From Acidobacteriota bacterium (GTDB lineage Bacteria > Acidobacteriota > Terriglobia > Acidiferrales > UBA7541): a stretch of 63,834 bases of DNA. Every line of letters begins with the position of its first letter. The first letter of the stretch is position 1. Positions 52,212 through 63,834 of this stretch are shown here, piece after piece. The DNA lies in contig JABCZJ010000023.1 of NCBI GenBank assembly GCA_013289715.1, forward strand, positions 1 through 63,834, written 5' to 3'. The notes beneath the pieces were generated by a model. The model was not told where the DNA came from. It saw only the letters and a list, made by a program, of their open reading frames with translations, and made no database searches. Position numbers and translations under genes: made by a program.

Positions 52212-54344
52212 CTACTTAGGGTTCCCGTCGGAAGCTACTGTTGCAGACCCGCCGCCCGATGGTCGGTTGGCAGAGACCAGCTTGGACTTATCGTAGGAGA
52301 GGCTGTTGAGGCTGTCGAGGTACGAAGCGATCCCGCGATACAAGCCGTCGGCGACGCGCTGCCGCTGGTCGGTCTTGCGCAGCAATTTTTCATCGCTGGG
52401 ATTGCTGATAAAAGAGATCTCCGAGAGCACCGAAGGCATATTCGCGCCGATCAGCACCACAAACGGCGCCTTCTTCACGCCGCGATTTCGCTCATCCTGG
52501 CTCACCAACTGCAAGCGGTGCGTGAGCGAATCCTGAATGTCGCTCGCCAGTTCCTTCGATTCTTCCACTTTCTCGTTACGCGCGATTTTCTTGATGATGT
52601 CCTGCAAATCGTGCAGCGAAGATTGCGCCAGCGCGTTCTCGCGAGACGCCACTTCCATCGACTCTTCTGACGTCGCAAAATTCAAATAATAAGTTTCGAT
52701 TCCGCGCGCCGCCGCATCGTGGCTGGAATTGGCGTGCACGGAAATGAAAAGGTCAGCCTTCGCATCGTTGGCGATGGCCGTGCGTTCTTCCAAGGGAATG
52801 AACGTGTCGTCCTTGCGCGTATAAATCACTTCCGCGCCCGGAAGCTTTTCTTCGATCTCGCGCCCCAGGCGCAGCGCCACGTCCAGGCACAGGTCCTTCT
52901 CCATGAGTCCGTGCTGCCCGATCGTTCCCGTATCGTGCCCGCCGTGCCCGGGATCAATCACGATCCGGCTGATTTTCAAGCCCAGCGCGCGCGTCAGGGA
53001 ACGCTGCCCATCGCGCGTCGGTTTCGATTCAGTGGGCGGCACCAAAGCAGCCGATTTGGTCGTATCCGCCTTCGATTTCGCCGCAGTTGCAGCTGCTCCA
53101 GATACCGCCGTTTTCGCCGCGGCCGCAGGCTTGCTTTCGGCGCTCACGGAAACTGTCTCACCTGCTACAGCGCGCGGTTTCGAATCAGCATCGCCAGCTT
53201 CCGCGTTCGCATTCTTCGCCGTCGCGCTCGGCGCCGGGGTGACGGGCGACGCAGCATGCGTAGCCGCAGCAGCGAGCTCATTCCCAGCGGAGGAAGCGAC
53301 CGGTTTCGCGCGCACCTCAATCACCAGCCGGTAAGGATTCGCCAGCAAATAACCGGAAAAATCGCGCGCTCCGTTCACATCCAACACCACGCGCACCACG
53401 CCGTCCTTGTTCTGCCCCAACCGCAAGGACTTCAGCAGCCCGTCCTTCACTTCCCAGTTTTTCTTGGCGATATCCGGCGTCAGCTTCGCTCGGTGCAAAT
53501 CGAAATACACACGGTCGGGAGCCGCAATCCGCGCGGCGTTGAACGCAATCGTGTCGCTCAAAGTCACGACGATGCGCGCCGAATTCTCCGTGTTCCAGGT
53601 TTTCAGGTCCATCACTCGCGGCGTTCCATTGTCGCTCTCGGCCTGTTCCACCACTTTGCCTTTCAACTCCGGAAAAGCCTCCGCCGCCGCGACAGCCTGA
53701 ATCTTGGCCTGCGCTTGCAACTTCGCCTGCGCTTGCGCTTGGGCCAGTGCTTGAGCCTGAGCTTGGGCCTGTGCCTGTGCGAGAGCCTGTGCCTTGGCTT
53801 TTTCTCGCGTCTCGGCAATGTCCTTCAACGCCACGCGCGCGTCACTGGCCAAATCCGATTTCGGGAAGCGCTTGATGTAATCCTTCAGCGTAGCTTCAGC
53901 CACATCCGGCTGGTGCAGCCCGTCTTTCTGTACCAAGCCGATGGAATAAAGCGCCTGCTCGCGAAAGCGGCTGCCCGGATACTGTTTCAGCAGGAAATTG
54001 TAGGAATCAATCGCGGATTGAAAGTATTTCGGATCAAACAACCGCCCCATTTCTTCGTACAGCTCAGCTTCCGCAATCAGCGAAGGCGTCACTTCTTCCG
54101 CCTGCGCCGAGATCAGATAAACCTTGTGGTAAGCGGAAACAGTCGCGCGGTAATCAACAAACGAGCGCTCTTTCTGAGGTGTGCCTTCCAGCGTCGTCCG
54201 CATCCGCACCGCGCGCTCGAACTGCTCGCGCGCGTCCATCTTGTGATCGGTTCGCGCGGACGTAAAAAGGGGAACGGCTAGCGCCAGGGCTAGGAGGAGC
54301 CATCGGGCCGGCAATTGAATTCTAGCGGATACCACGTGCGTCAT
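52212..54344 (-). CDS. N-acetylmuramoyl-L-alanine amidase with AMIN domain
   Basis: A 710-aa periplasmic protein. The ATG at 54344 overlaps the upstream stop (ATGA), which decides the start. A signal peptide (LLLALALAVPLFTSA), a TPR-like region (about 30-180), an Ala-Gln repeat (about 185-220, AQAQAQ-type), an AMIN domain (about 235-340), a long Ala/Lys/Ser linker, and an Amidase_3 domain (from about 455) with zinc ligands in DPGHGGHD, LMEKD and SVHANSS. It cleaves the stem peptide from septal peptidoglycan; AMIN targets it to the wall. Longer than the usual 400-450-aa AmiC because of the TPR region and linkers. Confidence 0.9.
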   Translation of the reverse strand: MTHVVSARIQLPARWLLLALALAVPLFTSARTDHKMDAREQFERAVRMRTTLEGTPQKERSFVDYRATVSAYHKVYLISAQAEEVTPSLIAEAELYEEMGRLFDPKYFQSAIDSYNFLLKQYPGSRFREQALYSIGLVQKDGLHQPDVAEATLKDYIKRFPKSDLASDARVALKDIAETREKAKAQALAQAQAQAQAQALAQAQAQAKLQAQAKIQAVAAAEAFPELKGKVVEQAESDNGTPRVMDLKTWNTENSARIVVTLSDTIAFNAARIAAPDRVYFDLHRAKLTPDIAKKNWEVKDGLLKSLRLGQNKDGVVRVVLDVNGARDFSGYLLANPYRLVIEVRAKPVASSAGNELAAAATHAASPVTPAPSATAKNANAEAGDADSKPRAVAGETVSVSAESKPAAAAKTAVSGAAATAAKSKADTTKSAALVPPTESKPTRDGQRSLTRALGLKISRIVIDPGHGGHDTGTIGQHGLMEKDLCLDVALRLGREIEEKLPGAEVIYTRKDDTFIPLEERTAIANDAKADLFISVHANSSHDAAARGIETYYLNFATSEESMEVASRENALAQSSLHDLQDIIKKIARNEKVEESKELASDIQDSLTHRLQLVSQDERNRGVKKAPFVVLIGANMPSVLSEISFISNPSDEKLLRKTDQRQRVADGLYRGIASYLDSLNSLSYDKSKLVSANRPSGGGSATVASDGNPK

Positions 54345-55048
54345 TCGTTCGTGAAAATTACCCGGCCATTCGCGTCCACTTCTTTTCGCACTGGATTTCT
54401 TGGCGGAGTCCAGAGCGTCGAGTCGCGGCCCGAGCCGGGGCGAAAGTATGCGTTCTGCACCTTCTGCACGTACCGTTGCGTTTCCAGATACGCTGGAACG
54501 CCTCTGCTGGCGTCCACGGCGTGCTCGCCGGCATTGTAAGCCGCGAGCGTCTTGCTCAAGTCGCCGTTGTAACGATCCAGCAAAGCTTTCAGGTACGTCG
54601 TCCCGCCTTCCACATTTTGCGCGGGATCGAAGGGATTGCCGACGCCAAAGCGTTGTGCCGTCCCAGGGATCAACTGCATCAGCCCCACGGCGCCCTTGCG
54701 AGACACCGCTTGCGGATTCCACCCGGATTCCGTGCTGATTACGGCTTTCACCAGCGCGGGATCCACCTTATGACGCGCCGCTGCATCGCGCACAATGCGA
54801 TCCAGCCGTCCGTCATCGGCACCGAGTGTTTCCGCCGCAGACTCGGCCGAAATCCCGGACCGGGAATGCAACGCGCCCGACGTAGGACTGATAGTACTCC
54901 CGCGGCGTGCGTTCGGGGAATCCCCATTCACGAAGACGAGCTTACCGTGCTCGTCCAGCGCGGTCGCAATCTGGGCGCGAAGCGGCGTGGACAGCGCGAA
55001 GAAGGCGCCCGCGACCACCACTGCAACTGGGATGCAGTTCTTGTTCAT
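54341..55048 (-). CDS. SLT-domain lytic transglycosylase
   Basis: A 235-aa protein from ATG 55048 (the frame extends to 55198 without features). Signal peptide (IPVAVVVAGAFFALSTPLRAQ), then an SLT domain: KVDPALVKAVISTESGWNP with catalytic Glu107, KGAVGLMQLIPGTAQRFG and TLAAYNAGEHAV. It cuts the glycan strands of peptidoglycan with anhydromuramyl formation. Overlaps the amidase by 4 nt, so both wall hydrolases are co-translated. Confidence 0.9.
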   Translation of the reverse strand: MNKNCIPVAVVVAGAFFALSTPLRAQIATALDEHGKLVFVNGDSPNARRGSTISPTSGALHSRSGISAESAAETLGADDGRLDRIVRDAAARHKVDPALVKAVISTESGWNPQAVSRKGAVGLMQLIPGTAQRFGVGNPFDPAQNVEGGTTYLKALLDRYNGDLSKTLAAYNAGEHAVDASRGVPAYLETQRYVQKVQNAYFRPGSGRDSTLWTPPRNPVRKEVDANGRVIFTNE

Positions 55049-55206
55049 GGTTTTAGTTTTCGCCAGCGCTTTTTCAGGGCGCCGACGCACAACCAAACAG
55101 CGAGCCTCGGGGAAGGCAGAGCGCTTTGCTTCCAAGCCACAAACGAAAGACACACATACGGCGAAGAAGGAGGCTTCTTCGTCGTAAGCATCTGGCACAA
55201 CAGCAA

Positions 55207-58026
<2,820 letters not shown>

Positions 58027-58771
58027 GGATGCCCTCTGTCGAAACGGTTCATTATCGCAGAGGGTCACAACGCTCGCAACGCCACGCGTCGCGGTGTGAG
58101 GCCCAATCAGAAAAGTACAGCTGTCCTAAATCTTCATTGGAAAAGGTACAGATTGGAAACTTTTTCGGCCAGCTTGAATTGATTCAGTCCCGTCGCCCAG
58201 CTGTTTTCACCTCGCCTCGGTCTTAATTTCGAACGGAAACCAAAAAATGAAATCGCCCTCACAATCGCGTAATTTATCCGGGCGCCCGACGCCTCTGACG
58301 CGTCGCAGGCCACGGGCTGCGAACCGCGACTCACAAATCACGCGTCATTACTCAGCAATCAGAACCCACTAAACACGCAATTCCTAAGCGACAGTACCGC
58401 GATGAGAGATTGTCGTAACCCACTGAAACCACATCCCTTATTTTTTTCTAATCGGTCGAAAATAGGATGTCTGCGCGCGTGTTTTGCGGGCGTTTTGCAC
58501 GAGGCGAACCACCCATCGCAACTCACCGCTCCAGCATTTCGAATCGCTACTGAAGAATTAGAAATCCGTCTAACTTGCTCGCAACAAACGAGAAAACTTT
58601 TTCTAATCGCTAGTTTTTTCGCTGTTTCGCACCTGCGTCACCGCGACAGAGGCCTGGATCGCTCAGAGAAATCCAGAGGCGTGCAAGCTACGGGCAGGTA
58701 AGCGACACAGCAGGGGCGGCGCTGAGAGCCGCCCCTACAGAGGCCACACGTCGCGGCGGGTTAACGTCGCG
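58027..58771. other. About 740-bp intergenic region upstream of alaS, no gene seen
   Basis: Frames here lack family features and have unusual composition. Two copies of TTTTTCTAATCG occur (around 58,442-58,453 and 58,599-58,610) in AT-rich surroundings. A GC hairpin at 58712-58736 marks the end of the DinB-like gene. The alaS promoter should be here. Confidence 0.45.
58712..58736 (-). terminator. GC-rich hairpin downstream of the DinB-like gene
   Basis: GGGGCGGC (58713-58720) pairs with GCCGCCCC (58728-58735) around a 7-nt loop, plus an A-T pair. It lies 36 nt beyond the leftward DinB-like stop and has no clear U-tract. It may also be a dispersed REP-like repeat. Confidence 0.4.
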
Positions 58772-59410
58772 CTAGTTTTCCGGCGCGGCTTGTTTCTTGG
58801 CCTTGGCTGCCGCTTCGGCGGCTACGGTCCACGGCGGGATGACGCCGTTGATCCGGGCGTAGGCGATCGATTGGCCGAGGTGCTCGTGTGCGTGAGTGAC
58901 GAGAATGTAGACCACGTCGCCGTAGTTGGCGTCGGGGCCGAGTTTGGGCAGCGGCTTATTGAAATCGGCGTTGGTCATGGCTTCGATCGCGGCGTGGGCG
59001 CTGGCGAAGGATTTATTGAGCGCGTCGATGATCTGGGCCTTGTCGGTGGTCGACTTTTCGAAAGTTTTGGGATCGAAGCCAGCAGGAAGCGGCGTGCCCA
59101 TCAGATTTGGGATGTTGTAATTCGCGTTCGCGATGTGCAGGAAGACTTCGCCGATGGAGCGAACGCCTTCGGCGGGACGCCAGCTGTACTTGTCGGCGGG
59201 GACGGCGGTAGCGAGGTCCACGAATTTTTGATGCATGCCGTCGAGATCGAGCAGGGATTGCGGTTTCATGTCGTAGCTGGGCGGAGTCGTGTCCTTCGCT
59301 TGCGTGGCGGGAGCGGCCTGCGCGGCCGGGCCGGACATCGCGAAAGTGCGGGACGCGCTGGCGCTCAGCAGCAGGGCCAGAGCCGTTGCAAACATCAAAA
59401 GTTTCTTCAT
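58772..59410 (-). CDS. Secreted DinB-superfamily protein
   Basis: A 212-aa protein from ATG 59410 with AAGGAG 6 nt upstream. Signal peptide (LLMFATALALLLSASASRTFA), then a four-helix DinB-like fold: KFVDLATAVPADKYSWRPAEGVRSIGEVFLHIANANYNI and VTHAHEHLGQSIAYARINGVIPPW. His in FLHIAN and HAHEHLGQ are the usual metal positions. DinB-like proteins are often metal-dependent thiol transferases; the role of exported ones is unknown. Confidence 0.85.
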   Translation of the reverse strand: MKKLLMFATALALLLSASASRTFAMSGPAAQAAPATQAKDTTPPSYDMKPQSLLDLDGMHQKFVDLATAVPADKYSWRPAEGVRSIGEVFLHIANANYNIPNLMGTPLPAGFDPKTFEKSTTDKAQIIDALNKSFASAHAAIEAMTNADFNKPLPKLGPDANYGDVVYILVTHAHEHLGQSIAYARINGVIPPWTVAAEAAAKAKKQAAPEN

Positions 59411-59883
59411 CTGTGATTCTCCTTGTGCGAAGCACATGCTGCGAATTTGGTCATGCGTCCCGCGGGGCAGGGCGCTGTCCGAAATCGGCAAAGCTAGTGG
59501 CGAGATGCCCGGAATCGAGATGTCGAACCGGATTTCGGAATGTGTCCTTTGCGAAGCTCCAGTTTTTTGGAGTGTGCAACGACGAATTGCTTCATGGAAC
59601 TCCCCGTGGGTTGCTGTGGGGCTTAGACGGAGGATGGCGTGAAAATTCTTTTTGTGGCGGCGATTTTTTTGCAAACTCTTCGCCCGCGACCCGCAAAGAT
59701 GCGCATGTTCGCACGCAGAGTCGAGGGCTCTGGGCCGCTGGGAGGCTCGACGCTTCCGCGGAAAGCAGATCCCTCTCTGCGTCCCGCGCCCGCCAAACTG
59801 CGGCGGGAAAGAATAGGCGCGGAACCGCGTTCGGGATGACACGCGGTTTTCTCGGGGGCTGCGCTAGTGGCTCGGAGAATTCG
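59411..59883. other. 473-bp intergenic region, no gene seen
   Basis: It lies between two leftward genes. Short frames on either strand show no family features. It presumably holds the DinB-like promoter. Confidence 0.4.
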
Positions 59884-60423
59884 CTACGACTCGGAGAGTT
59901 CGGAGTCGGCGGCGTCGGGGAGTTCGGGGAGGTCGCCGTGGCTGATGCCTTTTAGTTCGGCGCGGATGATGTCGGAGGAGAAACCGGCGCCGAGAAGATT
60001 GCGGTAGAGGGAGGCGATCTTTTTTTGGTCGAGCGGCCTGCGGAGATGGGCCAAGCGGCGGGTGAGACGCGCGCGGACGAGGCTGGCCTCGTCCGTCTCG
60101 GCGAATACGGAGTCCACGGCGGATTCGATGTAGCGGTCTGGGACGCCACGGGCGCGCAGTTCGCGGGCGATGCGGAAACGGCCTTGGCGGTGCAGTTTGG
60201 CGTGTTGCGCGGCGTAGTTCAGTGCGTACTTGGCGTCGTCGAGGTAGTTGAGTTCGCGCAGGCGCGCGATGACCGCGGGGATCAGGTCTTTATTTTCGGC
60301 GCGGCGTTCGAGATGTTTTTTCATTTCGGAGACCGAATGCGCCCGGCGCATGAGGGCGCGTTGCGCGGACATGTAGAGCTGAGTTTCGGTGAGGAGTTTG
60401 CGGGTCGGTTGACGCGAGCGCAT
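59884..60423 (-). CDS. recX: Regulatory protein RecX
   Basis: A 179-aa RecX: ALMRRAHSVSEMKKHLERR, RLRELNYLDDAKYALNYA, GRFRIARELRARGVPDRYIESAV and SLYRNLLGAGFSSDIIRAEL are the three-repeat helical pattern. It modulates RecA filaments. recA is not adjacent here. Confidence 0.9.
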   Translation of the reverse strand: MRSRQPTRKLLTETQLYMSAQRALMRRAHSVSEMKKHLERRAENKDLIPAVIARLRELNYLDDAKYALNYAAQHAKLHRQGRFRIARELRARGVPDRYIESAVDSVFAETDEASLVRARLTRRLAHLRRPLDQKKIASLYRNLLGAGFSSDIIRAELKGISHGDLPELPDAADSELSES

Positions 60424-60579
60424 AAATTGAGGATAGAGCAGGAGGTGGAGGAGGTCGAGGAGAAGTTCAAAGGCACCACTGATAAACCCAGATGAACACT
60501 GATAAAGACTAAGGCGATAATGGAAAAGAGAAAACGGAAAATTGCAAGAGGACGGTACGTTACTCGCGGGTGCGCACTT

Positions 60580-61440
60580 CTACTGGCGTGCACTTCCTCT
60601 GGCTGGTGAGTTGCCGAGGCAGGTGAACGGAATGTTCAATTCAACTGTGCTGCTTTCAAACCCGTAGGTGACGAGGATGGTGGCCTTTCTGCGACCAGCC
60701 GGCGTGACGATGCCGAATGGATTGACGGTGGCGACGCTGGAATCAGACGAGCGGAATGCAGTCCGCGTTGATTCGGTTACGCCCCACTCACTGCCGTTCG
60801 GAAACGTCGCGAGCATCTGGAGGGGAACCGACTCAGCGATCGACTCAGACGTCAGCTGTGGCAATAGCGCCGAGAGCTTGGCCGGCAGGCCGGGCGCCTC
60901 AACGTCAACGACGCTGCTGGCGTCCGGTCCAGATATTGAAAACCGCGATGAGCTCGTAGCGTAGATCGGCTCCTCTCCCATCAGGGGTCGGACATTCCGA
61001 TGCCATCACGCGGGACCGTGTACGGAACGAATATGGCGGAGCCTCCCTGATCGTTGTGCCGAATCCCATAGGACCGATGATTGCCATCTGGCCCACATCG
61101 CTGCCGCTGTCCACGCTGACTTCAACCGAGAAAGTTTCGCCCGGAGCGACTGCGGTTTCAGCGGCTGGGCTGACGATGGATATGCCGCTCGAGGAAAAGC
61201 TGCGTGGCGAAGGTCGGCCGGTGGCACCTGCGCCCGCTGTTGCGGCGACGTCTTTCGAATGTCCGAGATCATCGTTGGTCCAGACTTTTTTCGCTTTTTG
61301 AAGCGTAGGCGATTCGTCGTGAAGAGTCTGAGAGGTGGGAGTCTGCGCGGTGGAGGAATGAGCTTGGAGTACCGGAGCGATCAAGACGAAAACCGCCAGG
61401 GCGAGCGATTGTTTCTGTAGCTCCAGCGTGGTGGTCTGCC
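60580..61440 (-). pseudogene. Decayed Ig-like (BIG2) domain protein gene
   Basis: Two frames carry parts of one protein. The upstream part has a signal-like LALAVFVLIAPVLQAHS, a linker with SPTLQKAKKVWTNDDL, and a beta domain SVEVSVDSGSDVGQMAIIGPMG up to REAPPYSF. After that the reading breaks: a third frame gives VPYTVPRDGIG and then a stop, and a further frame gives EEPIYATSS...PNGSEWGVTESTRTAFRSSDSSVATVNPFGIVTPAG, a BIG2-like domain, to the end. No start codon precedes the signal sequence in frame. At least two frameshifts and a missing start show it is not functional as read. Confidence 0.6.
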
Positions 61441-61533
61441 ACCTAACGATTACAAACGGATTCAGCCTGACCGCGAGGTTGAACGCATCGGCAGAGTTGC
61501 AGATGCGACAGGCTGACGATTCCCACCTTGGCG

Positions 61534-62685
61534 TTACCGGCGGGGGGCGTTGCTGCTGTCGAATTCGGACATGGCGCGTTCCATGTCTTCGCGGGCGGAA
61601 TCGGCGCTGGAGCGGACGCCTTGGACGCGGAGACGGAAATCGTCCGGATTGCTCGCGCGCAGAATGGCTTCTTCGAAGGTGATCAGGTTGCGTGAGTAGA
61701 GATCGAACAGTGATTGATCGAAAGTTTGCATGCCGTACTGGCTGACGCCCGCAGCGATGGCGTCGCGGATCATGCGCGTCTTGTCGGGATTGATGATGCA
61801 ATCGCGAATGTAGCCGGTGGAGATCATGACTTCGACGGCGGGGACGCGGCCGGAGCCATCGGCTTTACGCACCAGGCGCTGGCTGATGACGGCTTTCAGT
61901 GTGCCGGCGAGCTGCAGACGAATTTGTTTCTGCTCGGGCGGCGGAAAGACGGCGATGATGCGTTGAATGGTTTCCGTCGCGTCGAGGGTGTGCAGGGTGG
62001 ACAAAACCAAGTGGCCGGTTTCGGCTGCGAGAATGGCGGTGGAGATGGTTTCCAGGTCGCGCATTTCACCGACGAGGACTACGTCCGGGTCCTGGCGCAA
62101 TGCGGCGCGCAGCGCGGTGGAGAACGACGCGGTGTCCACTTCTACTTCGCGCTGGTTGATGAAACCTTTTTTGTCGCGGTGCAGATATTCAATCGGGTCT
62201 TCAATGGTGATGATGTGCTCGGAGCGCAGCGAATTGATGCGGTCAATCATGGCCGCGAGCGTGGTGGATTTGCCGGAACCGGTGGTGCCGGTGGTGAGAA
62301 TCAGGCCGCGCTGCTCTTCGCAAACGGTGGAGAGAATGCGCGGGAGCTCGAGTTCTTCGATGGTGCGAATTTTTGTGGGGATGACGCGCAGCACCATGCC
62401 GACGTTGCCGCGTTGCTGGAAAACGTTGACGCGGAAACGGCCGAGGCCGGCGACACCGTACGCCATGTCCAGCTCGGCGGTTTCTTTGAATTTTTGCTTT
62501 TGGCGATTGGTCATCATGCTGAAGGCCATGGAGAGCATTTCTTCAGGCGTGATGCGTGGCACGTCGCTGAGCGGGTTCAGGATGCCATCAACGCGGAGAT
62601 AGGGGTGGTTGCCGACCTTCAGGTGCAAGTCGGAGGCACGGCTTTCGACAGCGCGGCGCAGCAGATCGTCAATATTGATGGCCAT
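61534..62685 (-). CDS. pilT: Type IV pilus retraction ATPase PilT
   Basis: A 383-aa hexameric ATPase. N-terminal PAS-like part (SDLHLKVGNHPYLRVDG), Walker A TGTTGSGKST (132-141), Asp box IEDPIEYLH, Walker B DVVLVGEMRD (201-210) and His box HLVLSTLHT (225-233). AIRNLIRE of many PilT proteins appears as SRNLITFEEAI. It powers pilus retraction and twitching. No other pilus gene is in the window. Confidence 0.95.
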   Translation of the reverse strand: MAINIDDLLRRAVESRASDLHLKVGNHPYLRVDGILNPLSDVPRITPEEMLSMAFSMMTNRQKQKFKETAELDMAYGVAGLGRFRVNVFQQRGNVGMVLRVIPTKIRTIEELELPRILSTVCEEQRGLILTTGTTGSGKSTTLAAMIDRINSLRSEHIITIEDPIEYLHRDKKGFINQREVEVDTASFSTALRAALRQDPDVVLVGEMRDLETISTAILAAETGHLVLSTLHTLDATETIQRIIAVFPPPEQKQIRLQLAGTLKAVISQRLVRKADGSGRVPAVEVMISTGYIRDCIINPDKTRMIRDAIAAGVSQYGMQTFDQSLFDLYSRNLITFEEAILRASNPDDFRLRVQGVRSSADSAREDMERAMSEFDSSNAPRR

Positions 62686-62808
62686 TTAAAGTCCTGGGCT
62701 CGATGGAGCGTCTAGTCAAGCTAGCATGGATTGAGGACGCTGCAAGGCAGAGCGGGCGAGGATGGTGCGAAATGGACAACCTGAACTTAGGGACAGGTGG
62801 GGAGTGCG

Positions 62809-63570
62809 TTAAATCGGGGGCTGATCGGGGAGAAAAATGCGGTCGTAGACTACGGCGGCTAGGACGCCGCCGAGTAGGGGGCCAAGCCAGTAAACGCCGT
62901 GGTGGGCCCAGTGGTTGCGCGTGACGAGGGCGGGTCCGAAGGCGCGGGCGGGGTTGACGGCTGCGCCTGTGAAGGGGAGGCCGCAGAGGGCGTCGATGGT
63001 GACGGCTAGACCGATGGCTAGGCCAGCCACTCGGTTGAAGGCGCCTCTGGCGTCGACGCTCGTGGCGAAGAAAACGAAGACGAGGAAGAACGTCATCACG
63101 CCTTCGAGAAGCATGCCGTGCAGGTGCGTGAAATCGGGCGCGAGCGCGGGGGTGATGGAGCCGAGGGCTTCGGGGCGCCAGCTGGAGTCCGGGATGATGA
63201 CGACGAGCGCGTAGGCGGCGGCAATGGCGCCGACAAGTTGTGCGACCGAGTAGAGCAGGGCTTGTATGGTGCTCAGGCGGCGGCTGACCCAGAAGCCCAT
63301 GGTGACGGCGGGATTCAAGTGACCGCCGGAGATGTGTCCGATGGCGGTGACCATGATGCCGACGGTGAGGCCGTAGGCCAGGGCGAGGCCGAGGATGGTG
63401 ATGCTGCCTTGACCGGAGGAGCGCAGATATTGGTCGGCGCAGAGGGCGCCCGCGGCGAAGAAAACCACGGCGAAAGTGCCGAAGAATTCGGCGAGTAATT
63501 TTTGGGTCAGGCTGTACAAACGCTTCTCCCCAGGAAGAATGCGGCGCGATGTGCTTGCAACGCAGTTCAT
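62809..63570 (-). CDS. Aquaporin / MIP-family channel
   Basis: A 253-aa channel with six helices and two NPA boxes: HLNPAVT (86-88) and AVNPARAFGP (206-208, with the selectivity Arg209). The sequence around the second box (no GLNxxRD signature) favours a water channel (AqpZ type) over a glycerol facilitator. ATG 63570 or the internal start near residue 13 are possible. It lies 123 bp beyond the pilT start, on the same strand. Confidence 0.9.
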   Translation of the reverse strand: MNCVASTSRRILPGEKRLYSLTQKLLAEFFGTFAVVFFAAGALCADQYLRSSGQGSITILGLALAYGLTVGIMVTAIGHISGGHLNPAVTMGFWVSRRLSTIQALLYSVAQLVGAIAAAYALVVIIPDSSWRPEALGSITPALAPDFTHLHGMLLEGVMTFFLVFVFFATSVDARGAFNRVAGLAIGLAVTIDALCGLPFTGAAVNPARAFGPALVTRNHWAHHGVYWLGPLLGGVLAAVVYDRIFLPDQPPI

Positions 63571-63834
63571 TGCGCCGCGCGCGATTCTACTGAATTAAGG
63601 GAGATAGGTCAAAAGATGGGAGCGCCGCGAAAACCAGAATTGACGCCGAGTGCCAAACGGTTCTGGCGCAGTACAAAACGGCGTTAGCATAGAAGCCGGA
63701 GGGTAGTGTGACTTCTCCGCCGCGTAAACGAGACGGCTTCTCAAACCACGCTTGCGATTACTTACGCTGCGTTACGGTTTGAAGGACTTATCCGAGCCCT
63801 TTGAAGAATAATTTGAGCACTAACTACATCACGC

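Noticed and set aside
58402..58701. 99-codon plus-strand frame in the alaS upstream region
   Set aside because: Odd composition, no family features, overlaps AT-rich repeats; likely chance.

Overview
The window looks like a chromosomal segment of an acidobacterium (Acidobacteriota, Terriglobia-like). The evidence is the gene families: a TonB-dependent receptor with an N-terminal carboxypeptidase-regulatory domain, a BlaI/M56 pair, DUF6599, a lipoprotein with putative Ig repeats, MASE1, a GldA/GldF/GldG-like ABC cluster with DUF4340, and a scrap of a Ser/Thr kinase gene of the type common in this phylum. This is inferred from protein resemblance only; no 16S gene is present.

Region A (about 1-12,450) is accessory DNA ending at an intact tRNA-Lys(CTT) (12,455-12,529). 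A tyrosine integrase reads toward the tRNA and stops 45 bp before it. Leftward from the integrase come a small ORF, a DPPY methyltransferase, a small Zn protein, a primase-helicase split into a CHC2 zinc-finger protein and a Toprim-like/ATPase protein, a frameshifted MT-A70 methyltransferase, an excisionase-like HTH protein, a zinc-finger protein, and an HTH protein preceded by an array of ATCCCGAT-type 9-mers plus a 16-bp inverted repeat. This is the layout of an integrative or satellite-like element that carries its own replication initiation. Further left are a 665-aa protein with a DUF6602-type (PD-(D/E)xK-like) N-terminus, a 23-codon Ser/Thr kinase remnant, and a FimB-like recombinase translationally coupled to a tiny ribbon-helix-helix protein.

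Region B (12.8-28.6 kb) carries a very large cyclic beta-1,2-glucan synthase next to a GH144-like secreted glucanase, an ABC exporter, a membrane SpoIIE/PP2C phosphatase, a PcaF-type thiolase and MsrB. Region C (28.6-44.5 kb) holds a large Ig-repeat lipoprotein, the BlaI/M56 pair, a TonB receptor, a membrane-anchored trypsin-like protease, an orphan MASE1 sensor, an XRE regulator and the four-gene gldA-gldF-gldG-DUF4340 operon.

Region D (44.5-48.2 kb) is a small accessory island: two short ORFans, a zinc-ribbon gene broken by an amber codon and a frameshift, and a translationally coupled pair in which a RyR-domain protein precedes a SLOG-like protein with two SLATT-like transmembrane pairs. 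The domains point to a nucleotide-ligand-sensing conflict system, and this is the most interesting locus in the window. Region E (48.4-63.6 kb) is housekeeping and envelope: a secreted hypothetical, a duplicated DoxX-like membrane protein, an SLT transglycosylase / AMIN amidase / DUF6599 operon, alaS, a DinB-like protein, recX, a decayed Ig-fold gene, pilT and an aquaporin.

Start codons were re-chosen where the longest reading frame is unlikely. Many genes here start with GTG or TTG.
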